Assembly: GCA_041656295.1 (NCBI GenBank)
Contig: JBBADV010000034.1
Coordinates: 1-11,735, forward strand
Direction of reading: 5' to 3'
DNA length: 11,735 bases
Source of the DNA: Kiritimatiellales bacterium
GTDB lineage: Bacteria > Verrucomicrobiota > Kiritimatiellia > Kiritimatiellales > Tichowtungiaceae
The notes beneath the pieces are model-generated. The model did no database searches. It was not told the DNA's origin and saw only the letters and a program-made list of their open reading frames with translations. The translations under genes and the position numbers were made by a program. Each line of letters begins with the position of its first letter. Position 1 is the stretch's first letter. Positions 7,005 to 11,735 of the stretch are shown here, piece after piece.

Positions 7005-8189
7005 TTATAATTCGAGATTAATAATTTCAGCAACTGCAACCGCCGGATTTCCGGCGCCGAGCATGTGTTCAAGCGCATCGAAATCGTTTAGCATCGCAGT
7101 GCGTTCCGGCGTTTGCTCCATTAACCGTGCAACCTGTTCCGCCAGATCTTGCGGAATCATGCGATGCTGAATCCGCTCCGGCATCATTTCGCGGCCGGCA
7201 ATAATATTGGCAATGCCGATCCACGGAATGCGGATGACCATTTTAAACAGTGCAAAATTCAGTGCGCCGGTTTTAAAAACCAGAATCGTTGGACAGCGCA
7301 GCAGCGCCGCTTCCAGCGTTGCCGTTCCCGATGCGACCAGCGCCGCATCCGCCTGTTTCAGCACTTCGCGCGCATTGCCGGCGGTGACCTCAATATGCGC
7401 CGGTGCATATTTGCCGGCGCGCAGGATTTCCCGTACCAGTTCAATCCGGCGCTCCGGCACCGGAATAATAAATGAAACATCAGAGTATTTTGATTTCAGC
7501 AGCCGCGCTGTTTCCAGCAGCGCCGGCAGAATATGTGAAATTTCCTGTTTGCGGCTGCCCGGCAGCAGAGCGATTTTTTTTCCGCCGTGCCAAGGCAGAA
7601 TCTCCGCCGGTGCGGTACGGAATTGTCTCAGTTCATTCACCATCGGGTGCCCGACGAAATTAACTGTCAGATCGACATCGTTAAACACATCCACTTCAAA
7701 CGGAAAAATTACCATCAGCCGGTCAATTATTTCCGCCATTTTTGGAATCCGTCCGCGGTGCCACGCCCACACCTGCGGGCAGATATAATAGAGAATTTTT
7801 ACGCCGCGTTTTTTCAACTCACGCGCCAGCCGTATATTAAATCCGGGATAATCCACCAGCAGCGCCGCTGCCGGCTTCCGTTTTTCAGCTTCACGCACTG
7901 TTTCATTCAGCACGCGTTTAAAAAACGGATAGCGCTTCACCACTTCCACAAACCCCATCACATCCATTTCGCCGGTGTGATGCAAAAGCTCAACACCCTC
8001 GGCACGCAGTTTATCGCCGCCGATGCCCCAGAATGAAATATCGTCCCGCCGCTTTTTCAGTTCACGAATCACATTTGCGGCGTGCATATCGCCGGAATCT
8101 TCACCGGCGATGATTAACAAAGAACATGGCGCAGACATTCCTGTCTGTGCATCATCAGGCAGACAGGAATGTTTAAAAACCGGCTTCAT
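7005..8189 (-). CDS. lpxB: lipid-A-disaccharide synthase
   Basis: LpxB condenses lipid X with UDP-2,3-diacylglucosamine to give tetraacyl disaccharide-1-phosphate and UDP. It is a peripheral inner-membrane GT19 glycosyltransferase. Motifs in order are AGEDSGD (28-34), MDVMGFVEV (75-83), DYPGFN (113-118), PQVWAW (138-143), FVGHPMV (178-184), LLPGSRKQE and SGTATLEAALL. All are characteristic. From ATG 8189 the protein has 394 residues. From the internal ATG at 8138 it has 377, closer to the usual size (about 380) and to the normal N-terminus, which begins a few residues before the AGExSGD motif. The first 17 residues are therefore extra and are mostly encoded by a palindromic repeat (8135-8172). 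ATG 8189 overlaps the lpxI stop as ATGA, so coupling favours it; ATG 8138 is inside the hairpin stem and has no usable ribosome binding site. Confidence 0.95.
   Translation of the reverse strand: MKPVFKHSCLPDDAQTGMSAPCSLLIIAGEDSGDMHAANVIRELKKRRDDISFWGIGGDKLRAEGVELLHHTGEMDVMGFVEVVKRYPFFKRVLNETVREAEKRKPAAALLVDYPGFNIRLARELKKRGVKILYYICPQVWAWHRGRIPKMAEIIDRLMVIFPFEVDVFNDVDLTVNFVGHPMVNELRQFRTAPAEILPWHGGKKIALLPGSRKQEISHILPALLETARLLKSKYSDVSFIIPVPERRIELVREILRAGKYAPAHIEVTAGNAREVLKQADAALVASGTATLEAALLRCPTILVFKTGALNFALFKMVIRIPWIGIANIIAGREMMPERIQHRMIPQDLAEQVARLMEQTPERTAMLNDFDALEHMLGAGNPAVAVAEIINLEL
8135..8172. repeat. palindromic hairpin element at the lpxI-lpxB junction
   Basis: ACATTCCTGTCTG (8135-8147) and its exact reverse complement (8160-8172) are separated by 12 bases, a 13-base-pair perfect stem. 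The right arm is itself close to self-complementary, and the left arm contains the smaller dyad CAGACA-TTCC-TGTCTG (8132-8147). On the minus strand the canonical lpxB start (8138-8136) falls inside the stem. In the mRNA this hairpin lies about 17-55 bases after the ATGA junction. It may be a small palindromic repeat inserted at the gene junction, or a control element on lpxB translation; which one is not shown. Confidence 0.75.
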
Positions 8190-9016
8190 GAACCGGCCTG
8201 CTTTTCTAAAACAGTGATTGCAATCCCCAGCGCATCCGCCTTGGCGGCAATGTCCGAACGGTTAAGAATAATAGTGCCGCTGTCTTCGAGTGCGAGACAG
8301 GAAATTCCGGCGCGCTTTAATGTTTTCAGCGTGCGGTCGCCGATAACCGGAATATCAAACCGCATATCGTGTCCGCGTTTCGGGACTTTCACCGCTACAG
8401 CACCGGCGCCGCCGAGTTTGCCGCCGCGCCGGATGGCGCAGTCAGTTCCCTCGAACGCTTCAACGGCAAGAATCATACCGTTTTTCACGATCACGGTTTG
8501 TCCGATGTCGAGATGGCTGGTATCCTTTACGGTACGCAGACCAAGCGCGATATCATTCAGCTCACGCTCATCCGGTGCACGCACTGTTAAAATTCCGGCC
8601 GGTGCAATATAATCCTGCATAAATGAACTTGCCGGCAGAAACGTTAAGCCGGTTTTTTCAACTGCGTTCAGCAGCGCACCGAAAATGGTGTGTGCATTTT
8701 TTACCGGCAGACCTTTAAACAGTGCGGACAGCTGCCGGTCCGGCCGCATCATAAAAAGGTTTCTCGGCGCGAGCTGTCCAACCGCTATAACCGCCGCCGG
8801 CGCGAGCCGTTCAGCCGCAGTCAGCAGATCGCCGAGTTTTCCCGTGCGGATCCAGATGACTTCATCGGACAGTGGAATAATTTTCCGCGACGTTTCACCT
8901 TTAAATGCCAGTGTGATAATTTTTTTTACACCGCGCGCGCGCGCAGCGCGCGCCAGCAGCAGCGGATAATCTTCGCGGCCGGCAATCAGAATCAGTTTTT
9001 CCGGTGGTTCGGTCAT
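8186..9016 (-). CDS. lpxI: UDP-2,3-diacylglucosamine pyrophosphatase, LpxI type
   Basis: LpxI hydrolyses UDP-2,3-diacylglucosamine to lipid X and UMP, the step that in Escherichia coli is done by the unrelated LpxH. The 276-residue length fits the family (Caulobacter LpxI is about 280). Visible hallmarks are LILIAGREDYPLLLARAA near the N-terminus, PASSFMQDYIAPAGILT (128-144), IALGLRTVKDTSHLDIGQT (156-174), AVEAFEGTD (184-192) and VPKRGHDMRFDIPVIG (211-226). The Asp of the last motif is in the region where the catalytic Asp was reported for Caulobacter. Its stop overlaps the lpxB start by ATGA, so the enzyme making lipid X is coupled to the one using it. The start ATG 9016 has no good ribosome binding site; GGAGAG is about 20 bases upstream. 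It diverges from the MFS gene across 95 bases. lpxA, lpxC and lpxD are not in the window. Confidence 0.94.
   Translation of the reverse strand: MTEPPEKLILIAGREDYPLLLARAARARGVKKIITLAFKGETSRKIIPLSDEVIWIRTGKLGDLLTAAERLAPAAVIAVGQLAPRNLFMMRPDRQLSALFKGLPVKNAHTIFGALLNAVEKTGLTFLPASSFMQDYIAPAGILTVRAPDERELNDIALGLRTVKDTSHLDIGQTVIVKNGMILAVEAFEGTDCAIRRGGKLGGAGAVAVKVPKRGHDMRFDIPVIGDRTLKTLKRAGISCLALEDSGTIILNRSDIAAKADALGIAITVLEKQAGS
8932..8953. other. alternating GC tract within lpxI
   Basis: A run of twelve alternating C and G bases is followed by A and then GCGCGCGCC. It encodes the LARAARARG segment of LpxI. Alternating purine-pyrimidine DNA of this type can form Z-DNA, and the tract can fold on itself. 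It is explained as Ala/Arg codons in a GC-rich gene and is probably incidental, though it could be prone to slippage. Confidence 0.6.
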
Positions 9017-9074
9017 GTGCAGAAAATGGCAGAACTCTCCGGCAGTTAAAAGCGGAAATATAAGCCGATGCCGC

Positions 9075-9103
9075 TTGAGCCGGTTTGCCGGCAGCCGTAT
9101 ATT
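9075..9103 (+). promoter_or_regulatory. possible sigma70-type promoter of the MFS gene, giving a near-leaderless transcript
   Basis: TTGAGC (9075-9080) and TATATT (9098-9103) are separated by exactly 17 bases. A start site about 7 bases after the -10 box would fall near 9110, two bases before ATG 9112. The gene has no Shine-Dalgarno site, which fits a leaderless or near-leaderless mRNA. Two short dyads overlap the element: AAGCGG (9050-9055) with CCGCTT (9071-9076), and GCCGG-TTTG-CCGGC (9079-9092). They could be operators or chance. Confidence 0.45.
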
Positions 9104-9111
9104 TCTTATCT

Positions 9112-10398
9112 ATGATAAAAAATTATCCGCCGGAAATCCGCAAAGCGCTGCGCATTATCACGCTCACTCAATGCACCGGACAACTTACCAATATCCTGTT
9201 CGGCAACGGATTTATGCTCGCCTATTTCATGCGGCAGGGTGTGCCGGACTACCGTATCCTGTTTCTGTTTGCAATGATGCCGCTGATTGCCATGCTGTTA
9301 ACCGTTCCGTTTTCGCTGATCGCCGATTACGCCGGAAAGCGTTTCGTCGGAGCGGCTGGGATTATCATTTCCAGCGCCGGAATTTTTCTGCTGTTCTTTA
9401 CACCCTTTTTTCCGTCGGCCGCTGAAAGCGGGCTGGCCGCCGGAACAGTTATTTTTTCACTTGGTGCGACCGCTACAGGGTCAAGCTGGTTTGCGCTGCT
9501 CAGTCCGATTGTTCCGGCAGAAATCCGCGGGCGCTGGTTCGGTTTTATGCGAATGACATTTCAGTTTACCGGCGTCATATTTTCGCTCGCCGTCGCTGCA
9601 CTGCTGCGCCGGTTTACGTCGCTCTCATTTTTCCAAACGGTACTGTTCTTCTGCGGGGGAATGATGATTTTCCGGATTTTCCTCTACCGGCAGATTCCGG
9701 AACTCGAACCGTGTACGCGCTTGAAATTTAATTTTCCGGCGGCGCTGCGCGATGTTGTTCGCATTCCCGGCTACATGTCATTCTGTGCCTATATGTTCCT
9801 GCTTGCGTTCTGCACCGGTGCAGTGCCGAATCTGCTCGGACTGCTGCAGCGCGAATTTCTCGGATTCACTGACAGCATGCTGGTTGTGCTCGGAAATCTG
9901 CTTATCGCCGGAACCATCGCCGGATTTTTTGTCGGCGGAAAACTGGTTGACCGCATCGGCCCGCGCCCCGTATTTCTTACCGCGCACATTGTTTTTTCAG
10001 CCACGATTGCACTCATATTATTCCGGGGATTCTTTCCGCTGCCGACCGCCGGAACTATCGGACTCGCGGCGTTCTTTTTCGGTGCGATGCAGGGCGCCAC
10101 GGGAATTGCCGGAACATCTGAACTGCTGGCACTGATTCCGCCGGAAAATAAATCGTTCACCACCGGCATGAACATCACACTCTCTTCCGCCGGACTCGCT
10201 CTCTCCGGTGTCCTCAGCGGACAGCTTTTACAAAACCACATGCTGCACACACACTGGCAGTTTTACGGCCAGCCGATGAGCGCCTACGACACGATCCTCG
10301 CCGTACTTATGTTTCTTGTCGCACTCATGGCTGTAACGCTCGGACTCGTTCCGGCAGTCCGTCACCTGCGCGCACAGTGGCTGCCGCAGAACAGGTAA
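9112..10398 (+). CDS. major facilitator superfamily transporter
   Basis: This 428-residue inner-membrane protein has about 12 hydrophobic segments in two halves. The first half carries an MFS motif-A-like loop, ADYAGKRF (71-78), between segments 2 and 3. The second half carries GGKLVDRIGPRPVF at the equivalent position. The segment VPAEIRGRWFGFMRMTF (134-150) is typical of the loop after segment 4. The substrate cannot be deduced. ATG 9112 is preferred over TTG 9085 because it directly precedes the basic MIKNYPPEIRKALR leader and because a promoter-like pair overlaps the upstream codons. The gene diverges from lpxI. Neighbourhood with lipid A genes does not by itself imply lipid transport; MsbA-type flippases are ABC proteins. 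There are 111 bases to the next gene. Confidence 0.88.
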   Translation: MIKNYPPEIRKALRIITLTQCTGQLTNILFGNGFMLAYFMRQGVPDYRILFLFAMMPLIAMLLTVPFSLIADYAGKRFVGAAGIIISSAGIFLLFFTPFFPSAAESGLAAGTVIFSLGATATGSSWFALLSPIVPAEIRGRWFGFMRMTFQFTGVIFSLAVAALLRRFTSLSFFQTVLFFCGGMMIFRIFLYRQIPELEPCTRLKFNFPAALRDVVRIPGYMSFCAYMFLLAFCTGAVPNLLGLLQREFLGFTDSMLVVLGNLLIAGTIAGFFVGGKLVDRIGPRPVFLTAHIVFSATIALILFRGFFPLPTAGTIGLAAFFFGAMQGATGIAGTSELLALIPPENKSFTTGMNITLSSAGLALSGVLSGQLLQNHMLHTHWQFYGQPMSAYDTILAVLMFLVALMAVTLGLVPAVRHLRAQWLPQNR

Positions 10399-10467
10399 AG
10401 AAATCTGAATCACGAAATACCCAAGCACGAAAAAACTCTGAATCTGAAAGATCCAATCCCGAAAAAA

Positions 10468-10499
10468 GCCGTGTAAATCCTGTTAATCCCGTCAAAAAT
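10468..10499. repeat. short dispersed-repeat-like sequence between the MFS and grpB-family genes
   Basis: The core is GTGTAAATCCTGTTAATCCC followed by GTCAAAAAT. From memory, near-identical 'tcctgttaatcctgtcaaa' segments recur in intergenic DNA of many bacteria, including PVC members. It differs from the ACGGAT-type repeats at 601-670 and 11109-11193 but has a similar build, with repeats of AATCC. It occurs once here, so the repeat status is inferred. The rest of the 10399-10509 gap is A-rich with a doubled CTGAATC and no evident terminator. Confidence 0.4.
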
Positions 10500-10509
10500 A
10501 TTTCGAAAA

Positions 10510-11094
10510 ATGGAAACACTTGAAGAAAAAATTACGCGCGCATTGAAGGATAAAATTGAAATCGTGCCTTATGACGCGTGTTGGCCGGAATTTTTTGAAG
10601 CAGAAAAAAACCATCTGCAAAAAACGCTGCCGCCTGAAATGATCCAGCGCATTGAACATTTCGGCAGCACCGCCGTGCCCGGGCTCGTTGCAAAACCGGT
10701 GATCGACATACTCGTTCAGGTGCGCTCGCTCACCGAAACCAGAGAAAAAATTGCGCCGGTGCTTGAAAAGCAGGGGTACGACTATTTCTGGCGCCCGACG
10801 TCCGGCGACGATACTCCACCGTTCTACGCATGGTTCATCAAACGCGATGCAAATGGTATTCGCACGCACCACATTCACATGGTTGAAGCGCACTTCGAAC
10901 ATTGGAAACGGCTGCTTTTCCGCGATTATCTCTTGGCTCATCCTGCCGTTGCACGGGAATACGGCGAATTGAAGCTGAAGTTCGCCGCTGAATTCCCCGG
11001 CGACCGCGTAAAATATACCGCCGCAAAAACCGAATTTATTCTGCGCGTCACCGCCGCCGCCGAGAAATATTTTTCTGACCGTAAGTTTTCTTAA
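10510..11094 (+). CDS. GrpB family protein (nucleotidyltransferase-like, UPF0157)
   Basis: This 194-residue protein of the GrpB family belongs to the nucleotidyltransferase superfamily by fold. The signature HFGSTAVPGLVAKPVIDI (50-67) holds the GS motif and the first acidic residue (Asp66) expected of that fold. IEIVPYDACWPEFFEAEK (17-34) is the usual N-terminal element. HIHMVE (121-126) and HWKRLLFRDYLLAHP (131-145) complete the family pattern. Substrate and physiological role are not established; some relatives are fused to CoaE. The full family length is present. No ribosome binding site precedes ATG 10510. The stop TAA lies inside a 14-base palindrome (11086-11099, TTTTCTT-AAGAAAA). Its neighbours are the MFS gene upstream and a repeat, a terminator and an IS downstream. 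Confidence 0.88.
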   Translation: METLEEKITRALKDKIEIVPYDACWPEFFEAEKNHLQKTLPPEMIQRIEHFGSTAVPGLVAKPVIDILVQVRSLTETREKIAPVLEKQGYDYFWRPTSGDDTPPFYAWFIKRDANGIRTHHIHMVEAHFEHWKRLLFRDYLLAHPAVAREYGELKLKFAAEFPGDRVKYTAAKTEFILRVTAAAEKYFSDRKFS

Positions 11095-11108
11095 GAAAAG
11101 CAAATTAA

Positions 11109-11193
11109 CCACGGATATAAACGGATCCCCATTCCTCACGAAAAATACAAAAAATTATCCGTTTGCATCCGCGTAATCCGCGGTGAAGTTTCT
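11109..11193. repeat. dispersed intergenic repeat, modules in order A then B
   Basis: Module A (11109-11127) contains the 17 bases identical to 654-670. Module B (11154-11193) reads ATTATCCGTTTGCATCCGCG and ends GAAGTTTCT, matching 601-641. The two modules point toward each other: reverse-complemented B reads CCGCGGATTACGCGGATGC and so resembles A, giving an imperfect inverted pair with a 26-base spacer that could fold in RNA. The module order is opposite to the copy at 601-670. Confidence 0.75.
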
Positions 11194-11230
11194 TTTAGAG
11201 CACTGTGAATAAATGGACGTAAAACTGTGT

Positions 11231-11264
11231 AAAAACAAAAAACCGCACCGGATTTCCGGTGCGG
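11231..11264 (-). terminator. rho-independent terminator for leftward transcription
   Basis: CCGCACCGG (11243-11251) pairs perfectly with CCGGTGCGG (11256-11264) around the loop ATTT. On the minus strand the stem is followed by TTTTTTGTTTTT (plus-strand 11231-11242), a classic U-tract. On the plus strand it is followed only by CGTTTGCATT, so it would be weak for grpB. It lies only 14 bases beyond the CTAG target of the right IS copy. It would stop transcripts leaving the IS transposase, or those of an older minus-strand gene now displaced by the IS. Confidence 0.85.
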
Positions 11265-11278
11265 CGTTTGCATTCAGG

Positions 11279-11307
11279 CTAGATGTTTAGTCCCACAGTG
11301 TGCTGGA
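11279..11307 (+). repeat. IS481 3' terminal inverted repeat plus CTAG target
   Basis: CTAG (11279-11282) is followed by ATGTTTAGTCCCACAGTG, then TGCTGGA. It is the exact reverse complement of 470-498. On the minus strand the repeat is coding: it encodes the last residues of the transposase, and the stop TAG comes from the CTAG. Confidence 0.9.
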
Positions 11308-11734
11308 ACGGATCAAACTTAAACCGATCCTGATCAGAAGTCCAGATGTTGCAGATATATTCGTATGGCGTGAGGCCATGTAATGTTTTGAGCCGTCTGG
11401 CAAAGTGATAGGCCATCAAAAAGGTCTGTATGTGTTCTTTCAGCTGATCATGGGTTCCATAGTGATAACGCTTCACCGTGGCCTCTTTCAACGTCCGGTT
11501 CATCCGCTTAACCTGTCCGTTTGTTCAGGGATGGTTGGGTTGGGTCAGCCGGTGATCTACATTGTTTCGGGCGCAAGCCAGTTCAAAGGCATGTGCGCGA
11601 AAAAGACTCCCGCAATCCATGGCCTGCTTGATATCCGCTGTCGCGGATCGTCGGTTACCCGGCGAGGTAACCCGGGTTCCGTTATCCGTTAATACGGTGT
11701 GGATAGTATCAGGAACGGCCCGGATGAGCTCTGG
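11279..11734 (-). pseudogene. IS481-family transposase, C-terminal half, with nonsense and catalytic-residue changes
   Basis: The minus strand from the right edge reads PELIRAVPDTIHTVLTDNG, continues through RAHAFELACARNNVDHRLTQ and PNHP, and then meets TGA (11527-11525) where the family has Trp in HPWTNGQVERMNR. After the stop the same frame continues TNGQVKRMNRTLKEATVKR and then LKTLHGLTPYEYIC, ending GLNI and TAG (11281-11279). The Asp of TDNG (11686-11684) is the second catalytic residue. The third, Glu of GQVERMNR, is Lys here (codon 11509-11507). The copy therefore has both a premature stop and a lost catalytic Glu. Both changes are G-to-A on the coding strand. The N-terminal half lies outside the window. 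The post-stop piece could be read from ATG 11503 as a 74-residue peptide, which would be non-functional. Confidence 0.9.
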
Positions 11735-11735
11735 A
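11283..11735 (-). mobile_element. IS481-family insertion sequence, 3' part of a copy, cut by the window edge
   Basis: This is the 3' end of an IS whose terminal repeat, orientation and protein family match the element at 1-494. About 450 bases are present, carrying the C-terminal half of the transposase. Together the two fragments cover most of one element (493 + 452 bases); by comparison with remembered family proteins only about 35 residues (about 100 bases) around the second beta-strand region are missing between them. They do not overlap, so identity between the two copies cannot be measured here. Confidence 0.88.

Noticed and set aside
6977..7010. Terminator between the convergent nuclease and lpxB genes
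   Set aside because: A short run of A follows the nuclease stop, but I could not find a stem of more than about four pairs in either direction.
7207..7788. 193-codon plus-strand open frame
   Set aside because: Antisense shadow of lpxB, with Ser/Arg/Ala-rich composition and no family features.
8931..8960. GC-alternating tract as a functional regulatory element
   Set aside because: It is explained by Ala and Arg codons within LpxI and keeps the reading frame. No independent sign of function.
6005..11094. Nuclease and GrpB-family protein as parts of a defence or toxin system
   Set aside because: They are 3.5 kb apart with lipid A and transporter genes between. The nuclease is anchored for export and no immunity, sensor or regulator gene accompanies either.
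11525..11527. TGA read as tryptophan (alternative genetic code)
   Set aside because: TGA is used as a true stop in this window (the alkaline phosphatase gene at 3796-3798, lpxI at 8188-8186), and Trp is encoded by TGG throughout. A nonsense mutation in a decaying IS is simpler.
1..11735. CRISPR arrays, tRNA, rRNA, phage attachment sites or replication origins
   Set aside because: No regularly spaced repeats, cloverleaf-like segments, tRNA-end duplications or iteron or DnaA-box clusters were recognised by eye.

Overview
The window looks like chromosomal DNA from a Gram-negative bacterium of the PVC group. Kiritimatiellota or Lentisphaerota is my best guess. The reasons are the moderate-to-high GC content, the lipid A genes lpxI and lpxB, the mutase with plant-like motifs, and short intergenic repeats of the 'accacggat...acggat' type that I associate with that group. 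The assignment is an inference and has not been checked by any search.

Layout. Both ends of the window lie inside copies of an IS481-family insertion sequence. Both copies have their transposase on the minus strand. At the left end (1-494) is the 5' half of one copy, with a frameshifted N-terminal transposase. At the right end (11283-11735) is the 3' half of a copy, with a stop codon and a changed catalytic residue in the transposase. Both copies abut the expected CTAG target. Next to the left copy is a gene-poor stretch (495-854) with a dispersed repeat and a possible promoter. A plus-strand run follows: a phosphohexomutase (855-2372), a secreted alkaline phosphatase (2413-3798), a YibE/F-family membrane protein (3803-4939), a Gfo/Idh/MocA-type oxidoreductase (4950-5945) and a membrane-anchored DNA/RNA non-specific endonuclease (6005-6979). 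The run meets the minus-strand pair lpxI-lpxB (9016 to 7005) tail to tail. An MFS transporter (9112-10398) diverges from lpxI and is followed by a GrpB-family nucleotidyltransferase-like protein (10510-11094). Between grpB and the right IS copy lie a rearranged copy of the same dispersed repeat and a strong rho-independent terminator pointing leftward.

How the genes relate. LpxI makes lipid X (2,3-diacylglucosamine-1-phosphate) from UDP-2,3-diacylglucosamine, and LpxB joins lipid X to a second UDP-2,3-diacylglucosamine. The two reactions are consecutive, and the genes overlap by an ATGA junction. The alkaline phosphatase, YibE/F protein and oxidoreductase are packed with gaps of 4 and 10 bases and are probably co-transcribed. 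A common function for the whole plus-strand run is not evident, although a secreted phosphatase near an exported nuclease would fit phosphate or nucleotide scavenging. I find no CRISPR array, RNA gene, defence system or clearly undescribed system. The points most worth a second look are the IS pair with a target-supplied stop codon, the hairpin at the lpxI-lpxB junction that holds the canonical lpxB start, and the rearranged repeat modules close to both IS insertions.
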